DNA of 64,000 nt from Massilia agri (lineage in GTDB: Bacteria > Pseudomonadota > Gammaproteobacteria > Burkholderiales > Burkholderiaceae_D): NCBI RefSeq assembly GCF_024753255.1, contig NZ_JANUHA010000001.1:248001-312000 (forward strand). The letters run 5' to 3'. The notes under the pieces were generated by a model. The model did no database searches. It saw only the letters and a program-made list of their open reading frames with translations, and had not been told where the DNA came from. The stretch's first letter is position 1. Every line of letters begins with the position of its first letter. This document shows, one piece after another, positions 41,364 through 50,767 of the stretch. Made by a program: the position numbers and the translations under genes.

Positions 41364-44336
41364 TTACCAGAATTTGTAGCTGGCCGAGAAGGCGTACTGG
41401 CGGCCGAACAGGTTCTGGCTGTGGTTATAGCCTTCCCAGCCGTTCGGGTCGTAGTACGGTTTCTTGTCGAGCACGTTCTTGATGTTGAGGCCCAGGTTCA
41501 GGTTCTTCATCGGTTTCCAGTTGAAGCCGAGGTTCACCGTCGTGAACGAAGGCGCCCCGCCGCACAGGTTTTCCGGCAGCGAAACGCCGGCGGCCAGGCA
41601 GCTCTCCGGCGTGTTGACGGTATCGAACTGGTCGTAGGCCCACTTGGTCTTGCCCGTGTAGTTCACGAACAGGCTGGTGGTGAAATCGCGGTAGACCCAG
41701 TCGGCATTGAAGGTGCCGCGCAGGCGCGGCGAGCCGTAGTAGCCGACGTAGTTGCCCGAGAAGCCACTGCCATCCTCGTAGTCGTAGGTCTCGCGGCGGC
41801 GGATCGTCACGGCGGCGCCCAGGTTCAGGCGGCCATAGTTGCCCAGCCCGACGCGGGTGCGCGCATCGATGTCGAAGCCGTCGACCAGGGTGCCGCCGCG
41901 GTTCAGGTAGGAGTTGATCAGGCCGCCCAGGTTGCCCACCGAGTAGGTCGGCAGCGGGCCGGCGCAGGCCGCCGCGTTGGCCGGGTTGGCGCACATCGTC
42001 GCCACGGCCGCCATATTGGCGCGGTCGGCGTCGGTGAGGTCGTTGCGGATCGCCTGGGTGGTGCCGGCCAGGGCCGGGCCATGCTCGGCAACCAGCAGGG
42101 TGAACAGCTGGTTGAAGTCCTGGCGCACGATCTCGTTGCGGCGGTTGATGTACCAGTAGTCGAGCGAGACGCTGACGTCGCGCACCGGTTGCAGCACCAC
42201 GCCCAGGGTGGCGATCTTCGCCTTCTCGGGTTTCAGGTCCGGATTCGGCGGCGTCAGGCCGCCCACCGTGGTCGAGCAGTTCGAGTTGAGCAGGCTGCGG
42301 CCCAGGTCGACCTCGGCGCTCGATACCGACTTTTGCAGCAGCCGCGCCATGGCGTTGGTCTCGTCGCAGCGCACGGTGTCGCGGATGCCGCCCACCTGGG
42401 CGAACACGCCGCCCTCGCCGGATTCGGCCAGGTTGGGTGCGCGGAAGCCATGCGAATAGGTGCCGCGCACCATCACGTCGGGACGCGCGCGCCACACCAC
42501 GCCCAGCTTCGGCGCCAGGTTGGCGCTGAAGTTCGGGTATTTGTCGAGGCGCGCGGCGACGTTCAGTTCCAGGGTCTCCGTGAGCGGCGCCACGACCTCG
42601 CCGAACAGGGCCGAGATGGTGCGCTCGCCGTCGAACCAGGAGCCGCCCTGCTGGGTGATCAGGCCGTTGGCGGCGTCCGCATTGCCCGGGGTCTCGAAGC
42701 TCTCGCGCATCAGGCTGGCCCCGAAGGCGGCGCGCACTTCGCGGTCGCCGATCTTGGCCAAGGTGCCCTCGATCTTGCCGTCCCAGGTGATCAGCTTGGT
42801 CCAGGACTGGATGTCGAAGGTCGGATAGGCTTCTCGGATCAGCGCGGCATTGGCTTCGCTGATCTCGCCGAATTTATAGGCCGGATTGTCCGAGATGTAG
42901 GTGCGGCCCGTCACCGGATCCTTGGTGAAGGGACCGAAGGCCTTCTCGAAGCCCTTGGTATTGATGTTGACGGTCTGGTAGAGCGTCGAATGGCTGCCCG
43001 CCACCGCGACCGCGGTCTCGAACTCCCAGTCGCCGAACACGGGGCCGCGCACGCCGGCCAGGGCGCGGTAGCTCTGGTCGGTGTTCTTCTGGCCGAAGTG
43101 GTTGGTGGCGTCCTGCAGCAGGTAGTTCAGGCCGGACGCCCCGCCCATCAGCGCGGCCATCTCCGGCGCCAGCCTGCCCTTCAGGTAGACGTTGTTCGGT
43201 CCCAGGTAGGGCGTGGTGAAGGTGTTGAGCCTGGTGCCGGTATTGCGCGAGAACCAGTTGCTGGTGCTGCCGCTGTTGAACGAGGTCGGACCGTTGCGGC
43301 CGACCATCTTGATGTGGGTGTAGGCGGCTTCCGCGAAGCCTTCGAAGCCGTCCCCGAAGCGCATGCGGCCGGAGAGGAAGCCGGTCGCGCGGTCCGAGCT
43401 CGGGCCGGTGTCCAGGCCGTTGGGCAGGGTGTTCCAGACGCAGCGCGTGCCGGAAGCCTCGGTGATCTGGGTCGGGCAGCCGCCCACCGCGCGCTGCACG
43501 CGCGCATTGTTGCGATTCGGGTCGAAGACGAAGAAGGTGCCCGGATTGAGCTGGCCCGGTTCGCTGCCGACGCCGATGCGCATGTTCGGGATGTAGTTCG
43601 GGTTGTTGACGTAGAAGTGGTCGGGGCGCTTGTCGTAGGTGTCGGCCAGGGCGATGCGGTCGCGCTGGTAGACGTTGAGCGAGCCGATCACGTTGAAGCC
43701 CTGGCTGGCCAGGTCGCCGGTGCCGAACACGATGCCGCCCTGCTTCTCGCCATAGGAATCGACCCGCTCCGACATATCGTAGGTGCCGCGCACTTCCAGG
43801 CCCTGGTAGTTCTTCTTGGTGATCACGTTGATCACGCCCGCCACCGCGTCCGAACCGTACACCGCCGAGGCGCCGTCGGTCAGGATCTCCATGCGCTCGA
43901 TCGCCGCGGCCGGAATCGCGTCGATGTTCACGAACATGGTCTGGAAGCCGGACGGCGCGCCGTAGAAGGACAGGCGGCGGCCATTGAGCAGCACCAGCGT
44001 GCCCTGGGCGCCGAGGCCGCGCAGATTGGCCTGCGAGCCGCCGTCCGAACCCGTGAACATCGAGCGGAAGTCCTGCTGGGCCGGACGCGCCGCCGGCAGG
44101 TTGTCGAGCACCTGCATCAGCGTGCGCGCCCCCATGTTCTCGATCTGCTTGGCGTCCACCACCTGCACCGGCGACGCGGTCTCGGCGTTGATGCGCTTCA
44201 GGCTCGAGCCCGTGACTTCCACGCGCGCCATCTTGCCGTCCTTCGTCTCCTCCGGCTTGGTGGCGGTTTCCTGCGCCAGGCTGGTCGTGGCCAGCCCGGC
44301 GGCCGCCAGCGCGGCCATCAGTTTCTTGAGTTGCAT
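41364..44336 (-). CDS. TonB-dependent receptor, probable GalNAc-glycan importer
   Basis: Outer-membrane receptor of 990 residues. Signal peptide 1-about 22 (KKLMAALAAAGLATTSLAQ), then a plug: VEVTGSSLKRINAETASPVQVV, LRGLGAQGTLVLLNGRRLS and ASAVYGSDAVAGVINVITKK. The large barrel ends YAFSASYKFW with the standard terminal Trp. It belongs to the long oligosaccharide-type receptors with conserved GSDAVAGVINVI. It is the last gene of an operon with GH31, GH109 and DUF3472 proteins, so it probably imports GalNAc-containing sugars. AGGAGAGG precedes the start. Confidence 0.93.
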   Translation of the reverse strand: MQLKKLMAALAAAGLATTSLAQETATKPEETKDGKMARVEVTGSSLKRINAETASPVQVVDAKQIENMGARTLMQVLDNLPAARPAQQDFRSMFTGSDGGSQANLRGLGAQGTLVLLNGRRLSFYGAPSGFQTMFVNIDAIPAAAIERMEILTDGASAVYGSDAVAGVINVITKKNYQGLEVRGTYDMSERVDSYGEKQGGIVFGTGDLASQGFNVIGSLNVYQRDRIALADTYDKRPDHFYVNNPNYIPNMRIGVGSEPGQLNPGTFFVFDPNRNNARVQRAVGGCPTQITEASGTRCVWNTLPNGLDTGPSSDRATGFLSGRMRFGDGFEGFAEAAYTHIKMVGRNGPTSFNSGSTSNWFSRNTGTRLNTFTTPYLGPNNVYLKGRLAPEMAALMGGASGLNYLLQDATNHFGQKNTDQSYRALAGVRGPVFGDWEFETAVAVAGSHSTLYQTVNINTKGFEKAFGPFTKDPVTGRTYISDNPAYKFGEISEANAALIREAYPTFDIQSWTKLITWDGKIEGTLAKIGDREVRAAFGASLMRESFETPGNADAANGLITQQGGSWFDGERTISALFGEVVAPLTETLELNVAARLDKYPNFSANLAPKLGVVWRARPDVMVRGTYSHGFRAPNLAESGEGGVFAQVGGIRDTVRCDETNAMARLLQKSVSSAEVDLGRSLLNSNCSTTVGGLTPPNPDLKPEKAKIATLGVVLQPVRDVSVSLDYWYINRRNEIVRQDFNQLFTLLVAEHGPALAGTTQAIRNDLTDADRANMAAVATMCANPANAAACAGPLPTYSVGNLGGLINSYLNRGGTLVDGFDIDARTRVGLGNYGRLNLGAAVTIRRRETYDYEDGSGFSGNYVGYYGSPRLRGTFNADWVYRDFTTSLFVNYTGKTKWAYDQFDTVNTPESCLAAGVSLPENLCGGAPSFTTVNLGFNWKPMKNLNLGLNIKNVLDKKPYYDPNGWEGYNHSQNLFGRQYAFSASYKFW

Positions 44337-44373
44337 GTGTACCTCTCCTGTTGTTATAAGTGGTCTCTTTTGT

Positions 44374-45627
44374 TTATTGCATCGGCAGCGTGCTGACGTT
44401 CACCGCGGGTGCGCTGCCGGTCGCGGGACGGGTGAAGTTCTGGTTGATCGGGACGGTGTCGCTGAAGAAGCCGCCGTTGCGCAGGTAGAAGCGGCCGTTG
44501 CGCAGGCCGCCCGCATAGTCCATGCGCTGGCCGTTGGCGGCGGTGGCGTCGCCGGTGAAACGTGCGCTCGTGATTTCGGTCCAGGCGCCCGCCGTGCTGC
44601 GCGCCCACTGGTTGCCGTGTTCGGCCTGGCGGCCCAGGTAGCCCTTGGTGTCGATGAAATTCTCGAGGAAGGAATAGACGCCGGCGTGGTAGGTCGTCGT
44701 GGCCGGGCGCTTCCAGGTGGCGATGTAGCGCCAGGCGCCCGTCTCCGGCGCGAAGAACCAGGCCGAGAAGTCGGTGCCGCCGGCGCCGTCCGGCCGTGCG
44801 CGGGTGATGAAGCGGTAGGTGTTACCGGCCACCCAGTTGTAGACCAGGTAGGTCTGCCCGCCCGTGCCCTCGCCGCCGAATCCGTTGTCGATCACGCCGG
44901 CGCCCTTGCTGACCAGCGTCGTCTTGGCGCCGTTGTCCGCATCCCAGATGGAAAACAGCACCCAGCGCTCCGAGGGCGACTTCACCTGGATGCCGAAGTA
45001 GCCGCCATTGAAGCCGTTGGCCATGTAGTAGGAGCCGATCGCATCCTGGCCTTTCGGCACCGTGACTTCGCTGTAGAAGTACTCCGTGTTGGCGGGCACG
45101 GCGTAGCCCAGGTGGACCGAGGGTCCGCGCCGCGACCAGTAGTAGTTGGCCGCATCGTTCGCATAGTTGAGGGGCGAGTTCGTCGTGACCTTGATGGCGG
45201 AGACGTCGCCGAAGTAGCCGCCGTCCTTCCTGACGCCCTGCAGGTCGACCCGGATGTAGCCGGCCGGCAGGCTGAGGGTGCCGACCTCATAGGTTTTCAG
45301 CGCGCCTTTGGTAAGGTTGACCTGGAAAGGCGTGCCGTTCACCGTCACCTTCACCGTGCTCGTATTGCTGCCGGCCAGGCTGGCGTCCAGGCCGATGGTC
45401 GCGACGCCAGCCTCCGCCATGCGGAACCACACGCTGCTCACGGTCGACTTGGTGGTCCAGTTGGCCAGGCCGCTCGTGGTGATGATCTCCGTCGCGCCGG
45501 TGCCGGGCTTGGTGACGAAGCCGTTGCCCGGCAGGGCCACGGTGGCGGGGGTCTGGGCGGAGGCAGGCAGGCTGCCTGCACCGAATACAAACAGGGCGGT
45601 ACTCAACATCAGCTTCAAGCGTTTCAT
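44374..45627 (-). CDS. Secreted DUF5077/DUF3472 protein
   Basis: A 417-residue exported protein. Signal peptide (KRLKLMLSTALFVFGAGSLP). The N-terminal DUF5077-like module (about 28-150) contains VATIGLDASLAGSNTSTVKV and a late GYIRVDLQG. The DUF3472 domain (about 155-390) contains YYWSRRGPSVHLGYAVPANTEYFYSEV, WDADNGAKTTLVSKG and HAGVYSFLENF. Both are seen in glycan-degrading loci and are likely carbohydrate-binding; enzyme activity is unproven. It sits between the GH109 and receptor genes in the operon. Confidence 0.84.
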   Translation of the reverse strand: MKRLKLMLSTALFVFGAGSLPASAQTPATVALPGNGFVTKPGTGATEIITTSGLANWTTKSTVSSVWFRMAEAGVATIGLDASLAGSNTSTVKVTVNGTPFQVNLTKGALKTYEVGTLSLPAGYIRVDLQGVRKDGGYFGDVSAIKVTTNSPLNYANDAANYYWSRRGPSVHLGYAVPANTEYFYSEVTVPKGQDAIGSYYMANGFNGGYFGIQVKSPSERWVLFSIWDADNGAKTTLVSKGAGVIDNGFGGEGTGGQTYLVYNWVAGNTYRFITRARPDGAGGTDFSAWFFAPETGAWRYIATWKRPATTTYHAGVYSFLENFIDTKGYLGRQAEHGNQWARSTAGAWTEITSARFTGDATAANGQRMDYAGGLRNGRFYLRNGGFFSDTVPINQNFTRPATGSAPAVNVSTLPMQ

Positions 45628-45680
45628 CTTGTTCTCCCGGGAAGGTGGAAAAGCGGTGATGCGGTGGCTTCAGTGTCGAA

Positions 45681-47042
45681 TCAATAACGGTCGTCGAAGG
45701 CGAAGATCGGTTTGCGGGTGCGCCATTTGCCGCCCGTGAAATCGGGGAAGTCCAGGGTATGGAAGCCGAGCGCGATCGACTGCTCGGACAGCGGCGTGAT
45801 CGCGCTCCAGGTGATGGCGTCATAGATATCGATGGGCATCGGCGCGTTCTCCTTCAGCGCCTCGATGAAGGCGTGGATCACGAAGAAGTCCATGCCGCCG
45901 TGGCCGGCGCCGGCCGCCTGCTCGCCGTACTTGCGCCACAGCGGGTGGTCGTACTTCTCGAACCAGACCCTGGCGTCGTCCCATTCGTGGGGCTTGCTGA
46001 TGCCTTCCACGTGCACCGAGCGGTTCAGGTCCATCCACAGGCCGCGCGTGCCTTGCACGCGGAAGCCCAGCGAATAGGGGCGCGGCAGCGAGGTGTCGTG
46101 CTGCAGGATGATGGTCTCGCCGTTGTCGCAGGCCAGGGTGGTGGTGACGATGTCGCCCAACTGGAAGCGGGTGCGGGCGTTCGGATGGTCTTCGCCGCCG
46201 TTGCGCACCACATAGTCGTGCAGGCCGGCGGCCTTGCTGGCGAAGGCGTTGATGCGGGTGAAGCGGTTGCCGCGGTTGATGTTGGTGTACATCGCGCAGG
46301 GGCCGATGCCGTGGCTCGGATACAGCTCGCCGTTGCGGCGCACCGAGTGCTCGGTGCGCCAGCGCGCTTCCGACCATCCTTTCGCCCCGAACTCGACGCC
46401 GCCGCCATAGGGTTTGGTCGGGTCGCCGCTGTTGAACTTCACGGCGCGCAGGTCGTGCTGGTAGCCGCCCTGCAGGTGCACCAGTTCGCCGAACAGGCCG
46501 GAGCGCACCATGCGCAGCACGGCCAGCACGTCGCGTCGGTAGCACACGTTCTCCAGCAGCATATAGGGCGTGCCGGTCTTGAGCTGGGCGTCGAGCACGT
46601 TCCAGTGGTCCTGCAGGCTCACGCCGGCGACTACTTCGCAGCCCACCGGGACCTTGGCCTGCATCGCGTCGATCGCCATCTGCGCATGCCATTCCCAAGG
46701 CGTGGCGATGATCACGCCATCGAGCTTGCCCGAATCCAGCATGCGGCGGTAGGCGTAGCCGTCGCCGTTCTCGCCGAAGGTCGCGGGAGCCGGCTTGCCT
46801 GCGGCCGTGACCATCTGGACCGCACGGCCCAGCATGATCGGCTCGATGTCGCACAGCGCGGCCACCTCGACGTCGTCGCGCCGCACCAGCTCGCGCAGCA
46901 GCACCTGGCCGCGCATGCCGGTGCCGATCATGCCGATGCGCAGCCGGTCACGGCCAGCTGCCGCCGCGCCGGGCATGGCGCCCGCATATAGGGCGCTGCC
47001 CGCCAATGCCGAACCGAGGGAGAGAAAATTGCGTCGCTTCAT
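45681..47042 (-). CDS. GH109-type alpha-N-acetylgalactosaminidase (NAD-dependent, Tat-exported)
   Basis: A 453-residue Gfo/Idh/MocA-fold protein with the hallmarks of glycoside hydrolase family 109. It starts with a Tat motif (KRRNFLSLG) and signal peptide to about 30. The Rossmann GTGMRGQ lies at about 40. Diagnostic blocks are IIATPWEWHAQMAIDAM, LLENVCYRRDVLAVLRMV, LVHLQGGYQHDLRAVKF and NGELYPSHGIGPCAM. Enzymes of this family use bound NAD+ to cleave terminal alpha-GalNAc. Context with a GalNAc catabolic arm supports this. It lies in the same operon as GH31. Confidence 0.9.
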   Translation of the reverse strand: MKRRNFLSLGSALAGSALYAGAMPGAAAAGRDRLRIGMIGTGMRGQVLLRELVRRDDVEVAALCDIEPIMLGRAVQMVTAAGKPAPATFGENGDGYAYRRMLDSGKLDGVIIATPWEWHAQMAIDAMQAKVPVGCEVVAGVSLQDHWNVLDAQLKTGTPYMLLENVCYRRDVLAVLRMVRSGLFGELVHLQGGYQHDLRAVKFNSGDPTKPYGGGVEFGAKGWSEARWRTEHSVRRNGELYPSHGIGPCAMYTNINRGNRFTRINAFASKAAGLHDYVVRNGGEDHPNARTRFQLGDIVTTTLACDNGETIILQHDTSLPRPYSLGFRVQGTRGLWMDLNRSVHVEGISKPHEWDDARVWFEKYDHPLWRKYGEQAAGAGHGGMDFFVIHAFIEALKENAPMPIDIYDAITWSAITPLSEQSIALGFHTLDFPDFTGGKWRTRKPIFAFDDRY

Positions 47043-47080
47043 ATGCTGTTTCCGTTCTGTTTTCAGAGGTCGAAGGATGT

Positions 47081-47112
47081 AAGAGGCCCTCCCCGTCCGC
47101 GGAGGGGCTCTT
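47081..47112 (-). other. Intra-operon hairpin between the GH31 and GH109 genes
   Basis: AAGAGGCCCTCC pairs with GGAGGGGCTCTT. On the minus strand no U-run follows, so it is probably an RNA-stability or attenuating hairpin and not a full terminator. Confidence 0.5.
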
Positions 47113-47135
47113 TGACTGCAAGTGTGTGAGGTGGC

Positions 47136-50100
47136 TTAGCGCAGCTTGAGCGTGGCGCCTTCCGTACCGGTCAAGGCGGCGTTGGCCCAGTTACCGCACG
47201 TTCGGGAAGCCTTGTCGCCCAGGGTGCGCAGGCTGAGCTGGCGCAGGCCGCGCACGTCGATCTCGGGCTTCACGACCGCCGGCGCCTTGACGATGCCGCT
47301 GTCGTACAGCAGGCGCTCGCCGCTCCAGACCTGGAAGCGCATGCTGCCCGCAGTCCGGCAGCTGTCGTCGACGCCGAGGTCGGCGCGCAGCAGCTGCCAG
47401 TTGCCGCTCAGGTCGAGATCGAGGCGGCTGTTGGGGCCGACGCCGACACCCTTGTTGAAGCGCAGGCCGTTCATGCGCATCTCTGCGGCCCCGCTGGCCG
47501 GCTTGTCGCGCTTGAGGTTCTTGGGCAGCGGCAGCTCGCTGACATACTTGCGCAGCTCGCGGCCTTCCGGCAGCTGGTGTTCGAGCACACGGAATTCGGA
47601 CAGCGTGATCGGCGACACCTCGAGCGGCGCGGAGGCGTCGAAAGCGCGGGCCGGGGCGCTGCCGCCCGCCGCGGTGACCATTGGGTCAATATTGGACGCG
47701 CCGCTGCCGTCCGGGTTCTGGGTGCTCAGCACGCGGAAGCGCAGCAGGCGACCGGCGGCGGCCGGGAAGGCGATCGCCTGCGTGGTTTCCTGCAGCTTCA
47801 GGGTGCCGCGCTGTACCGGCGCGCCCCACTCGCCATTGCTGTCGGCGATGTAGATCTCGTAGTCGCGCACCTGGCCGTGCTTCCAGTTCTTGTCGTTCCT
47901 CGGCGCGATCTCGATGCCGTCCACCAGGCGACGGTCGGTGAAGCCGATGGTCCACTCGTGGGCGCCGCTCTTGACGGCCTGGCTGCGCACCGTGCGGAAC
48001 CAGGTGTCTGGCTTGCCGTCGAAGGCGTTTTCAAGCGGATGGCCCGCTTCTTCGGCCGGGCGGTTCACGACGATCATTGCATCCGGCGGAAGCGCGCGGC
48101 CCGGTTTCGGTGCAGCCGGGAAGGCGTCATCAACCGATGGACGGGCGATGCCCTGCAGCGTGAAGGCAAGCGGCTGGCGGATGTCCTGGCTCGGCGCTTT
48201 CACGTGCACGGTGCCGAGGCGCTCGGCCGCGTCGAAGAACCAGCCGGCGTCCATCGCATCGAACTCGGCGCGGCTGGCGGCCTGCTTCAAGGCCGCCGCA
48301 CCAAACGTCACGCCGCCTGGCTGCCGGCGGCTCGGCAGGCGCAGGCTGTAGCCGCGGCGCGCTTCCTGGCCGTCATAGCTCCCCTCGACCGGATGGATGG
48401 CGACATCCACGCGGCCGCCGGCCTCGCGCATCGTGATCTTCTGGCGGCTGGAAGCGCCTGCCTGGTATTTGCGGGTAGTGCCGTCGTCCTCGTACAGCAC
48501 GTACTCGGAGTCCCCTTCCGGATAGAGGTCGAGGGTCAGGCGGTCCTTCGGCTTGTGGCCGTCGTAGAGCATCTCGGGGTACATCGGGATGATGGCGCCG
48601 GCGCGGACAAAGACCGGCAGCTTGTCCAGCGTGACCTGCAGGTCGATGTCGCGTCCCTGCTCGCCCGCCACCACCTGGCGTCCGTCCCAGTAGTCGATCC
48701 AGCGTCCCTGCGGCAGGTGGATTCCCTTGCGCCAGCCCTGGCTGACGGCCTGGCTGCGGTAGACCGGTGCGACCAGCAGATCGCGCCCGAGCAGGAATTG
48801 GTATTTGTGCGTCTCGCCGAGCGCGGCCGGGTCGTTAGGGTAGTCCCACATCAGGCCACGCACCAGCGGCGCGCCGCTTTGCTCGGCCTCCTGCGCCAGC
48901 GTGTACATATAAGGGGTGAGGCGCATCTTGAGCTTCAGGTAGCGCCGGTTGATGCTGCGGTAAGGCTCGTCGAACCACCAGGGATGCTTGCGCGCGCTGG
49001 CCGACCAGCCCGACATCCCCATCAGCACCGGCGTGAAACTCTTCCACTGCAGGTCGCGGGTATAGGTTTCGGGGCTGCCGCCGAAGATGGCGTCGACGTC
49101 GCCGGTCGCATAGGCCTGGCCCGACAGGCCCGAGCCGATCAGGGTCGGCACGTGCCAGCGGATGTAGTCCCAGCTGGCGCTCTGGTCGCCGGTCCAGGCC
49201 ACCGCGTAGCGCTGGGTGCCGGCCCAGCCCATCACGGTCCAGATGAAGGGGCGGCTGTCGGAGTTGTTCAGGATGCCGTCGTAGGCGGCCTTGTTGGCGT
49301 CCAGCGAGAACTGGTAGCCCTTGCCGGTCCAGGCCACGTCGAGCTTCTGGGCGCGGCTGCCGGCCTGGCCGACTTCCCAGGCGATCTTGTCGACGCCGTT
49401 CTCGGTCCACAGGCCGGTGCGAAAGCCATGCTTCGCCAGGCCCTTCACGGTCTCGGGCAGGTTTGTATAGCCGCAGCCGTAGCCGTCGTTGGGCAGGATC
49501 CAGCCGCCCGGCATATCGTGTTCGCGGTACTGGCGCGCCACGCTCTCGATGACGTCCGGCGTCTTGCCAGTGGGGCCGTCGGTCCAGCCCTTCGGCACCG
49601 TGCCCGGCTTCTTGACGTTGTCGCCGTCGTTGTAGCAGTCGGCGTCGCCGTACTCCAGGGCCCAGCGCGGCAGCATGCGCGCACGGCCGGTCCATTCGGT
49701 ATACCGGGCCAGCACCTCGCGCATCGACTTGCCGACGAAGTAATAGGCGTCGAAGCGGCCTTCCGCATGCTGCAGGGTGACCTGCTCGTCCTCGCGCAGG
49801 TCGTAGTTCCCGTCCGCCCAGGTATTGCGCAGCATGCCCCAGCCGCGTGAGCTCATGAGGAAGGGCGCCGGGTTCGGGCGGTCGCCCTCTTCCCAGCCGC
49901 CCGAATAGGAGACCGGCAGCTCGCGGCCCTTGAACTCAAAGCGCCCGTTCTGCTGGCCACCGCCATAGAAGCGTTCGTCCTTGCTGCTGGAGAGTACCTG
50001 CACATTCTGCTTCTCTTCCAGGTCGAGCGGCTGCAGCTCACGCCACAGCGGCTGGGTTTCGCCGGTGCGGTAAAGAGTGAAGCGCAGCGGCGCGCGGTCG

Positions 50101-50444
50101 ACGCGCAGGGTCAGGGCGCTGGTGCGCAGCACCAGCTGGCCGTTCTCTTCCTTGAATTCGTGCGGCACGTCGCTTGCCGCCTGCGCCACCACGATGGGCG
50201 CCGCCTTGTCGCCCGGACCGCTCAATGCCTTGCGGCCGGCCTGGATGTGCAGCACGTCCGCGCGCGGCAGGCTGACCCGCACCTTTGCGCCGGATTCCGA
50301 GACCAGGTCCCAGGACGGGCCGTCGGCATTCCCGGGGCTGACCGTACGCAGCTTGCCGAGTGGCGCCGCGAAGGCAAGGGCCGGCAGGGCCAGCACCAGC
50401 GCGGGTACAGTAAAGGAAGGGCGCAGACGGGACGTATATTTCAT
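47136..50444 (-). CDS. GH31-family glycosidase with F5/8-type and NPCBM modules
   Basis: A 1102-residue secreted glycosidase. Signal peptide (YTSRLRPSFTVPALVLALPA to about 28). The GH31 beta-sandwich and barrel (about 60-690) contain RMLPRWALEYGDADCYND, KLDVAWTGKGYQFSLD (probable nucleophile region) and YAVAWTGDQSASWDYIRWHV (probable acid/base). A binding module with WFRTVRSQAVKSGAHEWTIG follows (about 770-910) and an NPCBM module (about 960-1095). NPCBM is typical of enzymes on galacto-type sugars. In this locus an alpha-N-acetylgalactosaminidase activity is likely, but alpha-galactosidase or alpha-glucosidase cannot be excluded. Confidence 0.88.
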   Translation of the reverse strand: MKYTSRLRPSFTVPALVLALPALAFAAPLGKLRTVSPGNADGPSWDLVSESGAKVRVSLPRADVLHIQAGRKALSGPGDKAAPIVVAQAASDVPHEFKEENGQLVLRTSALTLRVDRAPLRFTLYRTGETQPLWRELQPLDLEEKQNVQVLSSSKDERFYGGGQQNGRFEFKGRELPVSYSGGWEEGDRPNPAPFLMSSRGWGMLRNTWADGNYDLREDEQVTLQHAEGRFDAYYFVGKSMREVLARYTEWTGRARMLPRWALEYGDADCYNDGDNVKKPGTVPKGWTDGPTGKTPDVIESVARQYREHDMPGGWILPNDGYGCGYTNLPETVKGLAKHGFRTGLWTENGVDKIAWEVGQAGSRAQKLDVAWTGKGYQFSLDANKAAYDGILNNSDSRPFIWTVMGWAGTQRYAVAWTGDQSASWDYIRWHVPTLIGSGLSGQAYATGDVDAIFGGSPETYTRDLQWKSFTPVLMGMSGWSASARKHPWWFDEPYRSINRRYLKLKMRLTPYMYTLAQEAEQSGAPLVRGLMWDYPNDPAALGETHKYQFLLGRDLLVAPVYRSQAVSQGWRKGIHLPQGRWIDYWDGRQVVAGEQGRDIDLQVTLDKLPVFVRAGAIIPMYPEMLYDGHKPKDRLTLDLYPEGDSEYVLYEDDGTTRKYQAGASSRQKITMREAGGRVDVAIHPVEGSYDGQEARRGYSLRLPSRRQPGGVTFGAAALKQAASRAEFDAMDAGWFFDAAERLGTVHVKAPSQDIRQPLAFTLQGIARPSVDDAFPAAPKPGRALPPDAMIVVNRPAEEAGHPLENAFDGKPDTWFRTVRSQAVKSGAHEWTIGFTDRRLVDGIEIAPRNDKNWKHGQVRDYEIYIADSNGEWGAPVQRGTLKLQETTQAIAFPAAAGRLLRFRVLSTQNPDGSGASNIDPMVTAAGGSAPARAFDASAPLEVSPITLSEFRVLEHQLPEGRELRKYVSELPLPKNLKRDKPASGAAEMRMNGLRFNKGVGVGPNSRLDLDLSGNWQLLRADLGVDDSCRTAGSMRFQVWSGERLLYDSGIVKAPAVVKPEIDVRGLRQLSLRTLGDKASRTCGNWANAALTGTEGATLKLR

Positions 50445-50481
50445 GACGGTCTTTTGGTTCGTGTTGCGTTTTGATGAAGAT

Positions 50482-50510
50482 AATGTATGAACAAAAACAA
50501 AGCTGGTCAA
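50482..50510 (-). promoter_or_regulatory. Candidate promoter of the GH31 operon
   Basis: On the minus strand TTGACC (50505-50510), 17 bp spacer and TACATT (50482-50487). It would drive the leftward GalNAc glycan operon. Confidence 0.55.
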
Positions 50511-50686
50511 CAAAAAGGAAAGAAAAAATACAAAAAAGTTCGAAATGACGTGCGAACCATGCTTTAAACCTTTCGTTTCACGGAATTATTGCTCGGATAG
50601 CTTTCGAAACGAGTGAAGGATGATGCGAAAAACGCACAGCCATCTGCAGGAAATGCCGCATGCATGGGACTGAGACGCTCGGCTAA

Positions 50687-50702
50687 CTTTCGATATCTTT
50701 CG
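50687..50702 (+). promoter_or_regulatory. Operator 1: tandem CTTTCG pair
   Basis: CTTTCGATATCTTTCG: two CTTTCG hexamers exactly 10 bp apart, just upstream of the agaS -35. Likely AgaR site, see operators 2 and 3. Confidence 0.65.
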
Positions 50703-50705
50703 TAT

Positions 50706-50734
50706 TTGACTTTCGCAAACTTTCTATTTAAGAT
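50706..50734 (+). promoter_or_regulatory. agaS promoter with operator 2 inside
   Basis: TTGACT (50706-50711), 17 bp spacer, TAAGAT (50729-50734). CTTTCGCAAACTTTCT at 50710-50725, the same 10-bp phased repeat, covers the -35 and spacer, so bound regulator would exclude RNA polymerase. Confidence 0.65.
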
Positions 50735-50751
50735 TCACGACACTGAAAACT

Positions 50752-50767
50752 CTTTAGATATCTTTCG
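50752..50767 (+). promoter_or_regulatory. Operator 3: tandem CTTTNG pair abutting the agaS ATG
   Basis: CTTTAGATATCTTTCG differs from operator 1 at one base and ends directly before the start codon at 50768. No other ribosome site is visible there. Confidence 0.65.
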
